A model generated the notes under the pieces. It saw only the letters and a list, made by a program, of their open reading frames with translations. It did not search any database and had not been told where the DNA came from. Shown in pieces: positions 1 to 10,879 of a stretch of 64,000 bases of DNA. Every line of letters begins with the position of its first letter. The first letter of the stretch is position 1. The translations under genes and the position numbers were made by a program. Location of the stretch: the NCBI GenBank assembly GCA_028641055.1, contig CM054060.1, positions 55,454,292-55,518,291 of the forward strand, read 5' to 3'. The stretch is from Alopecurus myosuroides (lineage: Eukaryota > Streptophyta > Magnoliopsida > Poales > Poaceae).

Positions 1-79
1 ACGCGAGCACGAGAGCAAGAACGAGACCTTGCCCCGACGAGCCCTTTGCACGCCGGAGCGCTCCCTCTCCACCGAAAAA

Positions 80-2847
80 ATGGCCTCTCCGTCGTCCTCA
101 CCGGCTCGCGCCTCCATCGACGAGATTTTGGGCGACCTAGATCCACAGCTGGGGTCGCCCAAGCATGCCGGCGGCGGGCCGGAAAAAACCACGGCATCCG
201 CAGCGGGCGGAGGAAATGCTTCCGCCGCCGCGGACATAGCGGGCCCAAGCACCACGACAACCCCGCCGTTCGCACCGGAAACGGCGGAGGCCAAGATTCA
301 CTCTCGTGGCACTGAGCGCTTCTCCACCGGAGTTGATGAAGAAGCGGAATTTGTCGGAATTTGGAATCAGAGTAATACTTCACTCGTCCTCCTTCGTCGG
401 ATGTCAAGGGATAGATTAATAGTTAAAGGCAAATGGCGGATCTCGAAGAATGAGCCAGAGCCCAAGCCAAAGGAAGGAGAACGCGTCCTCCTTACCTCTC
501 ATATCACGAGAGGTATGGGTTTTCCCCCTTCCGCCTTTTTCCTAGATGTCCTCAACTTTTATGGTGTTCAATCACATAATATCTCTCCAAATTCTATCCT
601 TCAATTAGCTAGTTTCCAAGCTCTTTTCGAAGGGTATCTTGGAATAACTCCCAATTTAGACTTCTGGCATTATTGTTTCGAGGTAAAACACAACATCACA
701 AACGGTGTTTCGCCCATCTGCGGTACCATATCTTTTATCCTCAGAAACTTTAGGGAAGAATGGTATCCAAAGATAAAAATGCCGAAACCTGACCAATCTT
801 GGCTAGGTTCTTTCTTTTATCACCAAGACATTCCGTTCCCCAACAAAGAAACCGGAATTCCTCCCTTTGTTAATTCTGCTGCTATTCCTCATGAGAATTG
901 GACACTTGCAATAACAGAGGATTTGCCTGAAAGCCTGATGAAAATAAAGCGTCGCATTGCCAAACTTTCTTCTTCTCAACCACCTTTGGTTTGGAAGGAT
1001 ATCGTTTTATGCTGGTTTGGACGTCGCGTACAACCTTTATCCCTTCGTTCCCGACTTCTTTGTGAGTACACGGGACCAGAAGATAGCATGAGAGGCACCG
1101 ATAGGTCCTTTAGCAAGAAGGATTTTATAGAACGCCTTCATCAGATAGTTGCCGCCGATAGCCAGATTGAGGAAAGTCTAGCCATATATCATGCGGAAAA
1201 TCTGGTTCCTAAGGTACTTTTCTTCCCTTGTTTCTGAGTTTCCTCAGATTATCTTCTCTCTTCATTTTTAACATACTGTTAATTCTTTCCTAGTTTGACG
1301 AACTTGGAGAAAATGACCTTGCTTCTGATGCTGAAATCAGCCAATTATATGCTGAGTTTTACAACAACCAAAAGCGCAAGAGGCAAACTACTATCAAAGA
1401 AGAATTTCCTTCTGCAGCTACGGGTAAAAAGGGGAAAACGAATATGCCAATGGGCGGAAATTTTCAATCACCCGCCAGAAACGAATCCATTCCTGCTCCA
1501 GATGATATCCTTGTGAAAGAAGAACCTTTCGACGACCTCGGATATATTCGTCCGGAAGCTAAGAAGTTTTTTGCTCCTGCGCCTCTGGTTCGCCCTTGGC
1601 CACAAAATGGATTAGTTATCCGCAACAATATCGCATTCTCGCCCCGCCAGGTTATACACGATGGCCTTCACCACGTAGGAATTCTTTTCATGGAATATGC
1701 CAGAGAATTCAAGGAGACCTTAACTGATTTGCGAGAAATGAGCCAGGTAATACCTCTAGCCCCCAAGCATTAAGTTGAAAATCTAAATTCTTCTTAATGC
1801 TTCTTTGTATGCTTGTTCAAACTTAAGCATCTGGCTTTCATTTCCATGTTTCAGCATTCCGCAGATGCCATAAACGTGGAAGTTTTGAAAAAACTTAGCC
1901 TCAAAAGCAGAGAAGTAAAAACACTTCAATCTGTTATTGAGTCAAAAAGCAACGAACTGGCGTCGACTCAAAAGCAATTATCAAAAGCCACCGGTATTTT
2001 ACTTCGTGTTTATTGATTTTTGCTGGAAAATCATTGCTAGACCTTGCCGTAATGTCGGATTATTTTGTCCTTACTTTTCAGCTGCTTTAACCAAAGCCAA
2101 GAAGCTCACAGCAGACGCTGTTTATTTTTCTCAACTTCGTGAAGAAAACTCCAATCTTCAAAGAGAACTTTCAAAAGTTCGAGAAGAATTGGAAGCCAGT
2201 AATCTAGCCCTTGGGATTGCGCAATCCAAGGCTTCTTTGCAGGCAGCAGAGGATAAATCTATTATCAATGATTTAGAAAGTATGCTATTTCCTCGTATGA
2301 AAGAAAGCGATGAAATTGACGCGGTTCTTGGTAAGTTGACTTCTTTTACCAATACTTTCATGTCATATTCTTGTATTTTCTAATCTTTGCCTTTGTCAAA
2401 AAAGCAGGAAATTTTCCAGGGATTTCTCGGACGGAAAAAATCCGGGCCTTTGGGAAGATATGGAATTCAATTAGAAATGCAGGAATGCACTTAATTAATA
2501 AATTCCTGCCCACAAGCAGTATACAATTTTCAGAAGTTTACCGACTTCCGGATGACATCATGGAGGTAGCAAATTCGAAGGAATCTTTCCTTCGCTCTGC
2601 TGCACGGGGTGGTGCGCGAATGGCACTTGGCCTCATGCGCTTACACTACCCTGATGCAAAATCCTGGCGTGTAGCATCCGGTATTCCTCAAGAATGTTCA
2701 GAAGCACAAATAAATGCAATCTTTAAAGAAGTTGAAGGCCATGCCACGCAGATTGCCTCCATGGTAAATATCTCCATTACTTATCCGGAAGAAGAAGTGC
2801 CCGCAGCCCCCGAGAATGATGGCAGTGATGAAGACTCAGAAATTTAA
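80..2847 (+). CDS. Five-exon antisense gene of the Tat element, putative gypsy-type transposon domain (PF04195-like)
   Basis: I model five exons: 80-1213, 1294-1746, 1855-1993, 2082-2330 and 2408-2847. All introns are GT-AG, phases agree at every junction, and the sum is about 804 codons without a stop. The ATG at 80 follows a run of A (AAAAAATGG) and is preferred to the upstream in-frame TTG at 29. Residues about 120-320 resemble the plant PF04195 family (for example MGFPPSAFFLDVLNFYGVQ and the PNSILQLASFQALFEGYLG stretch). An acidic linker follows, then coiled-coil-like exons rich in K, E, S and L, and an acidic C terminus. The gene runs opposite to gag-pol and ends about 600 bp before the pol stop. 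Its function is unknown; such ORFs are known from grass and other Tat elements. Intact exons suggest a young copy or selection. Confidence 0.75.
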
Positions 2848-3441
2848 GGGGGCGCACTTGACCTGGATGATGGATGCGTATAGTAGCTTCTTTACAATGT
2901 AATTCATATTGTAATACTTCTATGTCATTTGTCGGAACAAGAACTCCGCCTTTTGCGATTTCAAAACTTCTTGCAAAGTTTTTCCGGGTTTGGCTGTTCC
3001 TTTATCTTCTAAGTAATCTGGTATATATGCTTTAACTGTCCTTAGTGTTTGAAATGGCTCAAATAGCATTATGAATCGTTATGCCGAGTAACTGGGGACG
3101 AACCAAGCAGTTTTGAAACTCGAAAACATGAATCATGCTAAAGGCATTTTTACTAACTAGTTCCAGTAACCCAGCATACGCACGATCAGATAAAACTTAG
3201 AGAAAACAAGGAACTGTTCTGAAACTTGGGCACGCAGGCACAATCCGAGTTTCCTTTAACCTTTAACAGGCCGAATCATTCAGCTTTTAAACACCGAGCA
3301 CGCAGGCACAATTCGGGTCAACATTGAGTATTTGTAAGATCATTGGGAAATAGATAAAACGGAAATATTTTGTACTTATAATGAATATGAATTCCGATAA
3401 CTTTATTTCATGATCTCAAAGATGTTTACATAGAAATTGAA
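2848..3441. other. Convergent spacer between the antisense gene and pol
   Basis: No ORF of note. It holds the 3' untranslated regions of the plus-strand antisense gene and the minus-strand pol gene. A short degenerate repeat with the phrase GCACGCAGGCACAATyCG appears near 3223 and 3298. Confidence 0.5.
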
Positions 3442-6400
3442 CTAAGTGTAGAAGGGACATAATTGCTGGATACTCCAAGGCCTATTTGTCTCTCCTAGTT
3501 CAGCATCTATTTTTCTCTTTCTTTTGCGATTCGGCTTTTTGGGATCATCCTCCGTATCTCGAATGTCGACAAGATAATATGATCCATTCTTCATGGCTTT
3601 ACTGATGACAAATGGTCCTTCCCATACTGGGGCCAATTTGTGCTTCCTTTGTTGCACCAGTCTCAGCACCAAGTCACCTTCTTTAAAAGAGCGATGCCTG
3701 ATTTTCCGACTATGATAACGTCGTAAACCTTGCTGGTAGATGGCGGATCTTTGAAGCACAAGTTCTCGTTCCTCTTCTAGGAGATCGACAGCATCCTGTC
3801 GTGCTTCCTCGGCATCCGAGTCGTCAAAATTTTGCACTCTTGGGCTATCATGGATCATGTCCGTTGGAAGCATAGCTTCCGCACCATAAACTAGGAAAAA
3901 CGGGGTTTGCTCGGTTGACCTATTTGGCGTCGTTCGAATACTCCATAACACGGAAGGTAGTTCTTCTACCCATGCTCCAGCTGCTCTATGAAGAGGAGTT
4001 TCGAGTCTTGGGCGTATTCCTTGCAGGATTGAGCTGTTCATTCTTTCAACCTGTCCATTAGATTGCGGGTGTGCCACAGATGCAAGATCCAAGCGAATTC
4101 CCGTTTGTTGGCAGTATTTTGCCAACTCTCCAATGGAGAAATTTGTCCCGTTATCAGTTATTATGCTGTGTGGGACGCCATACCTCATTACTAAATCAAT
4201 AATGAAATTTCTGGCAGTTGCACCGTCCAGCTTTTTGATGGGTTTAGCCTCCACCCATTTTGTGTACTTATCTACTGCTACGAGTAGATGTGTAAGTCCA
4301 CCTCTTGCAGTTTTGAACGGTCCCATCATGTCTAGCCCCCAGACCGCAAACGGCCATGTGATAGGGATAGTTTTAAGTGCTTGGGCCGGCAAATTGGTCT
4401 GCTTAGCGTAATATTGGCATCCTTCGCATGTATTCACTATGCGTTCGGCGTCTGTCTTGGCTGTTAGCCAGAAAAACCCTGCACGGAATGCTTTTTTGAC
4501 TATGCTTTTTGATTGAGCATGATGTCCGCAATCGCCGGCATGGATTTCTTGCAATATTTCTCTTCCTTCTTCTGGTGAAATACACCGCAGAAAAACTCCA
4601 GAAGTACTGCGTTTGTATAAGTGGTCGTTGATCACTACGTATCCTTTGCATCGACGCTGTATTTGCCTTTGCAGGACTTCGTCTGCTCCTTCCGGGTACT
4701 TCTGATTGACTAAAAAGTTTAAGTACGGGATTGTCCAATCCGGTTTAACGAGCATGACTTCAATTGTTTCAGATGCTAGAGGGTAATCAACGTCTCCGCC
4801 TTTTATGGACGGTTCATGCAAATGCTGGACGAATACCCCTGGTGGTAAAGTTTTTACTCTCTCTGATCCCATGCGGGCTAACGCATCCGCGTTCCAATTT
4901 TCCTCCCTTTTTATGTGAAGGACTTCGAACCCGAAGAAGCAGATGGCAAACTCATCCACCGTTCTCCGATATTCGGCCATTATAGGGCTTTTCGCGTCCC
5001 AGGTTTGGTTGAGCTGATGCTGTACCAAATCCGAGTCTCCATAGCACAAGATGCGTTTTACCCCTATTTCTTTTGCAATATGCAAGCCATGAAGCAAAGC
5101 TTCGTATTCTGCCACATTATTACTGGCGTTGAAGTGTATTTGCAATACGTACTCCATTGTGTCTCCCTTGGGAGATTTTAGAACTACGCCGGCTCCAGCT
5201 CCTTCCTTCATCTTGGATCCATCAAAGTGCATGATCCAGTACTCGGATTCTGGCATCGGTGTATTTTCCATTGCTTCTGTCCAGTCGGCGACGAAATCTG
5301 CCAAGACCTGGGATTTTATTGCCGTCCTTGGCTGGTACTTAATGTCGAAAGCTGCCAGCTCGATGCCCCATTTAGCTACTCGGCCGGTTGCCTCCGCATT
5401 GTTTATAATATCTCCTAGTGGTGCTTTGCATACCACTGTTATAGAATGTCCTTGGAAGTAATGGCGCAGCTTTCTGGATGCAAAAAATACGCCATATGCC
5501 AATTTCTGATAGTGCGGGTATCTTTGTTTGGATTCGGAGAAAACTTCGCTTATGTAGTATACCGGATGTTGATCTGGTATGCTTTGCTCTTCTTTCGTCC
5601 GTTCCACAACGATTACCGCGCTAATAACCCGACTAGTAGCCGTAAGGTATAGTAACATGGGTTCTTCATCTTTGGGAGATGCCAAGATGGGAGCGTTCAT
5701 CAAGGTTTCTTTTAACTGGGCTAACGCTGCATCGGCCTCTTCTGTCCATTCGAACTTGTCGGATTTCTTTAACAGTTTGTATAGTGGTAAGGCTTTATCC
5801 CCCAGCCGACTAATAAATCTGCTGACGGCTGCAGCGGAACCCGTCAATCTTTGGACATCTTTTACACATGTAGGCTTTGAGATATTCAAGATTGCCTTGA
5901 TCTTTTCCGGGTTAACTTCTATTCCTCTGTGAGAAACGATGAAACCCAGAAGTTTTCCTGAGGGAACCCCGAATACGCACTTAGATGGATTCAACTTCAT
6001 CTTGTAAGTGCGCAAGTTGTCGAAGGTTTCTCGCAAATCCTCAAGGAGTGTATCTTTTTCCTTGGTTACGACAGCAATATCATCCACGTAAACATGGACA
6101 TTTTTTCCAATCTGACTATGCAAACAACGTTGCATGCAACGCTGGTAGGTTGCACCTGCGTTCTTCAGGCCAAAAGGCATGGTTACGTAGTAATACGTCC
6201 CGTACGGGGTTATAAAAGAAGTCTTGATTTGATCTTCCTTTTTCATGCGTATTTGGTGGTACCCGGAGTATGCATCCAAAAAGCATAAAAGCTCAGAGCC
6301 TGCAGTGGCGTCTATTATTTGATCGATTCGCGGCAGCGCAAACCTATCTTTCGGACATAACTTGTTCAATCCTGTGTAATCTATACACATTCTGAGGGCA

Positions 6401-6612
6401 GTTGTATCTTTCTTCGGTACTAATACCGGATTTGCGGACCAGTCAGTATGGATTACCTCCCTGATGAAATCCGCTGCTAAAAGCCGGATAATTTCCTTGC
6501 CAATAGCCTTCCGTCTTCTTCCGTCAAATCGACGGAGACCTTGTTTGACGGGTTTTGATCCGGGAATAACCTTAAGTTGGTGCTCAGCAAGTTCCCTGGG
6601 TACGCCTGGCAT
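3442..6612 (-). CDS. pol: Pol polyprotein part: reverse transcriptase, two RNase H domains, integrase
   Basis: 1056 residues from the first Met; the frame is open back to an in-frame TAG at 6676-6678. RT comes first, with FLDAYSGYHQ (about 112-121) and the catalytic YVDD (about 175-178). A Ty3-type RNase H follows. Next is an archaeal-type RNase H starting at about 460 (MHFDGSK, ASNNVAEYEALLHG), the diagnostic extra domain of Tat elements. The integrase has the HHCC zinc site (HAGDCGHH, CEGCQ) near 690-730 and a DDE triad in LDMMGPF, ITDNGTNF and GQVERMN. The product copies the element RNA to DNA and inserts it. All catalytic motifs are present. The only defect seen is upstream, the stop that separates this part from gag-protease in the same frame. 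Confidence 0.93.
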   Translation of the reverse strand: MPGVPRELAEHQLKVIPGSKPVKQGLRRFDGRRRKAIGKEIIRLLAADFIREVIHTDWSANPVLVPKKDTTALRMCIDYTGLNKLCPKDRFALPRIDQIIDATAGSELLCFLDAYSGYHQIRMKKEDQIKTSFITPYGTYYYVTMPFGLKNAGATYQRCMQRCLHSQIGKNVHVYVDDIAVVTKEKDTLLEDLRETFDNLRTYKMKLNPSKCVFGVPSGKLLGFIVSHRGIEVNPEKIKAILNISKPTCVKDVQRLTGSAAAVSRFISRLGDKALPLYKLLKKSDKFEWTEEADAALAQLKETLMNAPILASPKDEEPMLLYLTATSRVISAVIVVERTKEEQSIPDQHPVYYISEVFSESKQRYPHYQKLAYGVFFASRKLRHYFQGHSITVVCKAPLGDIINNAEATGRVAKWGIELAAFDIKYQPRTAIKSQVLADFVADWTEAMENTPMPESEYWIMHFDGSKMKEGAGAGVVLKSPKGDTMEYVLQIHFNASNNVAEYEALLHGLHIAKEIGVKRILCYGDSDLVQHQLNQTWDAKSPIMAEYRRTVDEFAICFFGFEVLHIKREENWNADALARMGSERVKTLPPGVFVQHLHEPSIKGGDVDYPLASETIEVMLVKPDWTIPYLNFLVNQKYPEGADEVLQRQIQRRCKGYVVINDHLYKRSTSGVFLRCISPEEGREILQEIHAGDCGHHAQSKSIVKKAFRAGFFWLTAKTDAERIVNTCEGCQYYAKQTNLPAQALKTIPITWPFAVWGLDMMGPFKTARGGLTHLLVAVDKYTKWVEAKPIKKLDGATARNFIIDLVMRYGVPHSIITDNGTNFSIGELAKYCQQTGIRLDLASVAHPQSNGQVERMNSSILQGIRPRLETPLHRAAGAWVEELPSVLWSIRTTPNRSTEQTPFFLVYGAEAMLPTDMIHDSPRVQNFDDSDAEEARQDAVDLLEEERELVLQRSAIYQQGLRRYHSRKIRHRSFKEGDLVLRLVQQRKHKLAPVWEGPFVISKAMKNGSYYLVDIRDTEDDPKKPNRKRKRKIDAELGETNRPWSIQQLCPFYT

Positions 6613-6675
6613 GTCAGCTGGACACCAGGCAAAAATATCCCAGTTCTCACGGAGGAACTTGATGAGCTCGCCTTC

Positions 6676-9600
6676 CTATTTGTCGGTCATCCCAGTCCCT
6701 ACAACGACGAATTTTGTCGGATCTTTGGGATCTAGGATTACCTGTCTTGTATTCTCGGATGCCTTGAAGCTATCTGTTGGCTTCCGAGTTTCTTTTCCTG
6801 CCGGCATTTCTTTCGGCGATACCTCCTTGGCTAACTCCTTCAGTTCTTCCTGAGCTATAACTCTTTGAGCGCAAAGGGCGTTTTGCTTCTCCAACTCGTT
6901 TGCCAGCTTGAAATCACCGGCAATGGTGATTACTCCTCCTTTGGGTCCTGGCATCTTCAGCTTGTTGTAGATATAGCAAGATCTTGCCATAAACTTAGCG
7001 AAAGCCGGACGTCCGAGTATTGCGTGATACACGCTCTCGAACGGCACAACTTCGAAGGATACTTTTTCCTGCCGGAAGTGATCTTTATCTCCGAAGGTGA
7101 CATCTAGGGAAATTTCTCCTAGGGATCGTGCTTGCCTGCCAGGAACGATGCCATGGAAGCGTATATTGCTGTAATTGAGCTGGGACTCGGATATCTTCAA
7201 GTGCTTCAGTGTATCCAGGTACATTATATTGATGCTGGATCCTCCGTCCATCAGCACTCTTCTTAGCCTAGTGTTTTGAACAATAGGGCTTACAACAAGA
7301 GCTTGTGTGCCGGGTTCAGGGATATTTCCGGGATGATCTGACTGATCCCAGATTATCGGTGTGTTGGAGTACTTCAAGAATTTTGGGGTTGCAGGAACAA
7401 CCGCGTTTATTTCTCGAAGTGTCCTTTTGGCCACCTTTGCTGACGGGGTTGCTAGGAAAGTTAGCATTGCTTCTCCGTCAACTCTCGGAAATTTAGGTTC
7501 GCCTTTTCGCTGTTGTTCCTGGATTTTGTCATCAGTGTCCGATTCACTGTCTTCTTTTTCAGCTTCTGGCTTTTGTTTGGCAGGTTTCCTCTTGGAACCC
7601 TTCCCTTTATTTCCGGATCCTGCATTGCCTTTCATATGCTTGTTTAGCCGGCATTGCGCGTTTGTGTGGGTTGGTTTCCCAAACTGAGAGTGGTGGACGC
7701 AGGGTTCCGACTTAATTCTCTCCCATTCTTCAGGAGTGTAATTGATGGGATCCGGACTGCGGCCCTTCCACTTGTTCCCTTTTTCTCCTCCAAAGGCTAA
7801 GTTAACCTCCTTGGGCTTTGTTGTTGACTCCGGAGTTCCTTTTTTATCAGAACGAGGTGTTTTCTTGGCCAGTATCAGTGACTCAATATTGCCTCCTCTT
7901 GCTCTAATATCATCTTCGGCTGCAGCGTGCTCATTAGCGGTTGTAAGCATAGATCCGAGATCTTTGTGCTTTTTAGAACCAACCATGAACGGTACAAGTC
8001 CGGGTTTTAGGCCATTGACGAAAGCATGCATTGCTTGTACGTCAGTTACTCCAGAGCAACTATTCTTCATTGCAGTCCATCTGGAGATGAAATCCACGTA
8101 TGGTTCGTCTTCAAATTGGGTGCAACGGTTCAGCTGGTTGATGCTATTTGGGCGTTTGTATGTTCCCCTAAAATGCTGGGTGAATACTCTCGCCATATCA
8201 TCCCAACTGTCGACAGTTCTTGATGGTAAACCATTAATCCAATCTCTGGCTCCGTCTAGCAACATTAGGGGAAGAAACTTGACAGCTTCCAGGTCTGTCC
8301 CGTTGTTGATCTGGACGGCTGTGTAATAGTCTGAAAGCCAGGTATCCGGGTTTGTACTGCCGGTATATTTTTGGTAGGTTGGACCAACTTTGGCGAAGCC
8401 AGAATGCAGGGTTATCCTTCGGATCCTGTCAGTAAAACACTTAGGACCAAAGTATAGATCATCTTTTTCTGCTCTATCAATATGTGCAGAATATCTCCCG
8501 GCTGAATGGACAGAAGGGGATCTGCTCCTTTCTTTTCCATTGTTACGCGGACGCGTTTTTCCGAGGTTATCTCTATCTCTTCCGTTGTCACGCCCTCTGG
8601 GATTAGGTGGAGTCCTGCTCCTGTACCTTTCCTTATCTTTGGGCGGTGTCCGAGATCTTTCACGCCTGTGAGGTGTATCGTATCTTCCAGCTTTTTCAGC
8701 TGGGTTTCTCGGAGGTGGCATTATTTTGCCGTCATTCCGGTGTTTGTCTTCCCGATCGTGTGGTTTATATCCATCTTTCGGGAGATGAGGTCCGGTTCTA
8801 GACGCTGCGTCCCGGTTGTCGGGGTTTTTCTTGTCTTTTCTCGGATCCTCTTTTTTATCCGAATCTCCGGGTTCTTCCGGTCCAGGTGCTCCAGCAGCGC
8901 AAGTAACAGTTTTGCAAAGGGCGGAATTATCATGCAGCCTCCCTGATCGCTCTTGTCCTCGCTGTTGCTGCTGTAATGCTTTTCCTAGGAAAGCATACAC
9001 CCCTTGGAGTTTTTCCCCGTTGGAGTACAGATCATTGTTCAGGATGGCGAACGCTGCTTCCGCGTTTTCAGCTGCGGTTTTGTATATTGGTTCGCCCTTG
9101 GCATCTTTGCCGTTTAACTGCTTTTGCCAAGATGGGTTATAGAACCTTTCTTTCGGTGGCAGTTCTTCCGGTTTTGCAATTCCGGGTAACCTCGTAGGTT
9201 TTAAGGCAGATCTATGCTTTCTCTCGTACTCCTCAATTTCTTCCTTCATGATTTTGATGTCATTATGGGTTTGTTGGAGATGTTGCCGAGATCTAAGCAG
9301 TTGTTGCTGTTGCCGTTGGAAAGCTTGTCTCCTGGCTTCCAGCATCTCAGGGGGTTCATTGGGTCCCACTGGAGTTTGTAATAGTTCTTGCTCTTCCAGT
9401 TCTGTCATTGGCGGAGCAGTGATTTCCTTAGATTTCTTTTCCGTAGGCTTTGTGCCACTAATATCTCCAACTTCCAGGTTTTCATCAGCAAGATCAGCTG
9501 ACTTTTTCTTCCGGAGTTTGTACTGGAGTTTTTTAGAAGCACGGTGCTTTTTCTTGGAAGACGGAGGTTTTTTGACAGGTTCATCCTCTGTCATCTCCTT

Positions 9601-10248
9601 GACATTAGGAAATATCGGAGAAGTTTCTCTGTCTTCCCTCTCTTCTACTGGCGGAGGGGTTTTAGGGCTTTCCTGGCTATCGGCACCCGTTGTATCAGCT
9701 GGTTTTGCCATTAGCACTTCATGGAACCCATCTTGAAAGGACTTAACTTTTCTTACGAAGGCCTCATCGTCTTCGTCTTCGGATTCGAAGTTATCCGAAC
9801 CGGTTTCCGACTCCAATCTCGCCTCAATGGCGGCAAGCACGGACTCTGTTTCCGAGTTCATCGTCTGGTTGACGGATGTCGGATCTTCCGTCTCTGTGAC
9901 GGGTATTGGTTCTTCCGTCTCTGTGACGGGTGTATTGTTGTCTGCCTCTTGCACGGGATTTCCGTCATCCGTGTTTTCGGCGATCTCGGATTGCACCATG
10001 CCGATAAAGTGCGTATCACTGTTTTGTCGGCAATCTGAGCAAAATCCGGCATCATAGTCGTCTTCGACTGGGTATAGGGCGGGTGGGAGATAATTGCTTT
10101 TACCGCAAAACCCCATTGCTTCCGCGGTTAATCCGATAAAGATATTAGCAGATCCAATCGGTAAAACGCAGGCACTTACCAGGTGGTTTTGCGCCGGTAT
10201 GTAGGATCCGTTGTCGAGGAAGCGCCCGACGTCGTCGTCGAATTCCAA
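6676..10248 (-). CDS. gag: Gag-protease polyprotein of the Tat element
   Basis: 1190 codons open. The first in-frame ATG is at about 10116, so initiation is uncertain. Residues 60-330 are acidic and low-complexity with QQQQ stretches. Residues about 480-600 are rich in R, S, D and P. A Retrotrans_gag domain lies at about 630-790 (TWLSDYYTAVQINNG, DWINGLPSRTVDSWDDMARV, FVNGLKPG). A basic linker follows, then a retropepsin-like protease with LMDGGSSINIMY near residue 1000; DGGSS for DTGSS is usual in this group. The N-terminal extension of about 600 residues is long for a gypsy Gag. The frame ends in TAG at 6676-6678 and continues in the same frame into RT, so the ancestral product was one Gag-Pol polyprotein. 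Confidence 0.88.
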   Translation of the reverse strand: MEFDDDVGRFLDNGSYIPAQNHLVSACVLPIGSANIFIGLTAEAMGFCGKSNYLPPALYPVEDDYDAGFCSDCRQNSDTHFIGMVQSEIAENTDDGNPVQEADNNTPVTETEEPIPVTETEDPTSVNQTMNSETESVLAAIEARLESETGSDNFESEDEDDEAFVRKVKSFQDGFHEVLMAKPADTTGADSQESPKTPPPVEEREDRETSPIFPNVKEMTEDEPVKKPPSSKKKHRASKKLQYKLRKKKSADLADENLEVGDISGTKPTEKKSKEITAPPMTELEEQELLQTPVGPNEPPEMLEARRQAFQRQQQQLLRSRQHLQQTHNDIKIMKEEIEEYERKHRSALKPTRLPGIAKPEELPPKERFYNPSWQKQLNGKDAKGEPIYKTAAENAEAAFAILNNDLYSNGEKLQGVYAFLGKALQQQQRGQERSGRLHDNSALCKTVTCAAGAPGPEEPGDSDKKEDPRKDKKNPDNRDAASRTGPHLPKDGYKPHDREDKHRNDGKIMPPPRNPAEKAGRYDTPHRRERSRTPPKDKERYRSRTPPNPRGRDNGRDRDNLGKTRPRNNGKERSRSPSVHSAGRYSAHIDRAEKDDLYFGPKCFTDRIRRITLHSGFAKVGPTYQKYTGSTNPDTWLSDYYTAVQINNGTDLEAVKFLPLMLLDGARDWINGLPSRTVDSWDDMARVFTQHFRGTYKRPNSINQLNRCTQFEDEPYVDFISRWTAMKNSCSGVTDVQAMHAFVNGLKPGLVPFMVGSKKHKDLGSMLTTANEHAAAEDDIRARGGNIESLILAKKTPRSDKKGTPESTTKPKEVNLAFGGEKGNKWKGRSPDPINYTPEEWERIKSEPCVHHSQFGKPTHTNAQCRLNKHMKGNAGSGNKGKGSKRKPAKQKPEAEKEDSESDTDDKIQEQQRKGEPKFPRVDGEAMLTFLATPSAKVAKRTLREINAVVPATPKFLKYSNTPIIWDQSDHPGNIPEPGTQALVVSPIVQNTRLRRVLMDGGSSINIMYLDTLKHLKISESQLNYSNIRFHGIVPGRQARSLGEISLDVTFGDKDHFRQEKVSFEVVPFESVYHAILGRPAFAKFMARSCYIYNKLKMPGPKGGVITIAGDFKLANELEKQNALCAQRVIAQEELKELAKEVSPKEMPAGKETRKPTDSFKASENTRQVILDPKDPTKFVVVGTGMTDK

Positions 10249-10319
10249 GCTTCCGACAGTGATCGATCTTCCGATTCCGCCTAATATCCCAGATCAGAAC
10301 TTCACGCCTGACGTCGTTT

Positions 10320-10337
10320 GCCCCACGGTGGGCGCCA
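10320..10337 (-). promoter_or_regulatory. Primer-binding site, tRNA-Lys
   Basis: On the minus strand this reads TGGCGCCCACCGTGGGGC, complementary to the 3' end of plant tRNA-Lys including CCA. It lies two bases from the end of the LTR, where minus-strand DNA synthesis is primed. Confidence 0.9.
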
Positions 10338-10339
10338 AC

Positions 10340-10879
10340 TGTCGAGACATCGTAGTAGTTTTCATAGACTGGGGTGCCATGAGACTACGGTAGAGACGTG
10401 GGGTAACGGGATAGCGTAGTAACACAGAACACGGGATTTACCCAGGTTCGGTACGTCGCGACAGTACGGCGTACCTACTCCTGCACTTCTCACTATGTGG
10501 GACTAAAGCCCGTATAATAAGGTTACAATGTAAGGGAATAGATCCAGCTACTCGTCGAGGATGAACTTCCCGGCGAGTTGCGTAAGGCTTGAACTTGAAC
10601 CTAGAACCTTGGAACTAAAAGAACTTATGAAATCTATCTCCCGTCCGGCTTTATATAATAGCCGGATTAGGGCTTACAGAACCAGAAACCTAGAAGACTA
10701 CGTTTAACTTGTAACTTGGAAAGTAAGGAATCCGTCTTCTCCTCCAAGCCAGATCACGCGGGCCGTGATCCGGGTTCTTCTAGAATCCGGCTTCTGCGCG
10801 TCGGACTACTGGGCCGCCCAATGGACCTAAGCCCATTACCCTGCAGGCCACCCTGGTAGTCCGGCTCTTTTGTCTACCA
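10340..10879 (-). repeat. 5' LTR of the Tat element (540 bp)
   Basis: On the minus strand it starts TGGTAGACAAAAGAGCC and ends GATGTCTCGACA, the usual TG...CA. A TATA box (TATATAA on the minus strand, 10651-10657) supports transcription toward gag. The bases after 10879 (TCTTC) are one half of the expected target duplication; the other half is outside the window. Confidence 0.85.

Larger units (their letters stand above)
1..10879 (-). mobile_element. Ty3/gypsy LTR retrotransposon, Tat lineage, missing its 3' LTR at the window edge
   Basis: The element reads right to left: 5' LTR (10340-10879), tRNA-Lys primer site, gag-protease, reverse transcriptase, RNase H, a second archaeal-type RNase H and integrase, then a convergent plus-strand gene near the 3' end. 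Dual RNase H and an antisense accessory gene before the 3' LTR are known features of Tat elements. The 3' LTR must lie left of base 1, so LTR divergence and the target duplication cannot be read. On the right the element abuts Athila gag-like sequence without a break, so it is nested in an older Athila element. Coding capacity is almost complete; one in-frame TAG separates protease from RT. Confidence 0.9.
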
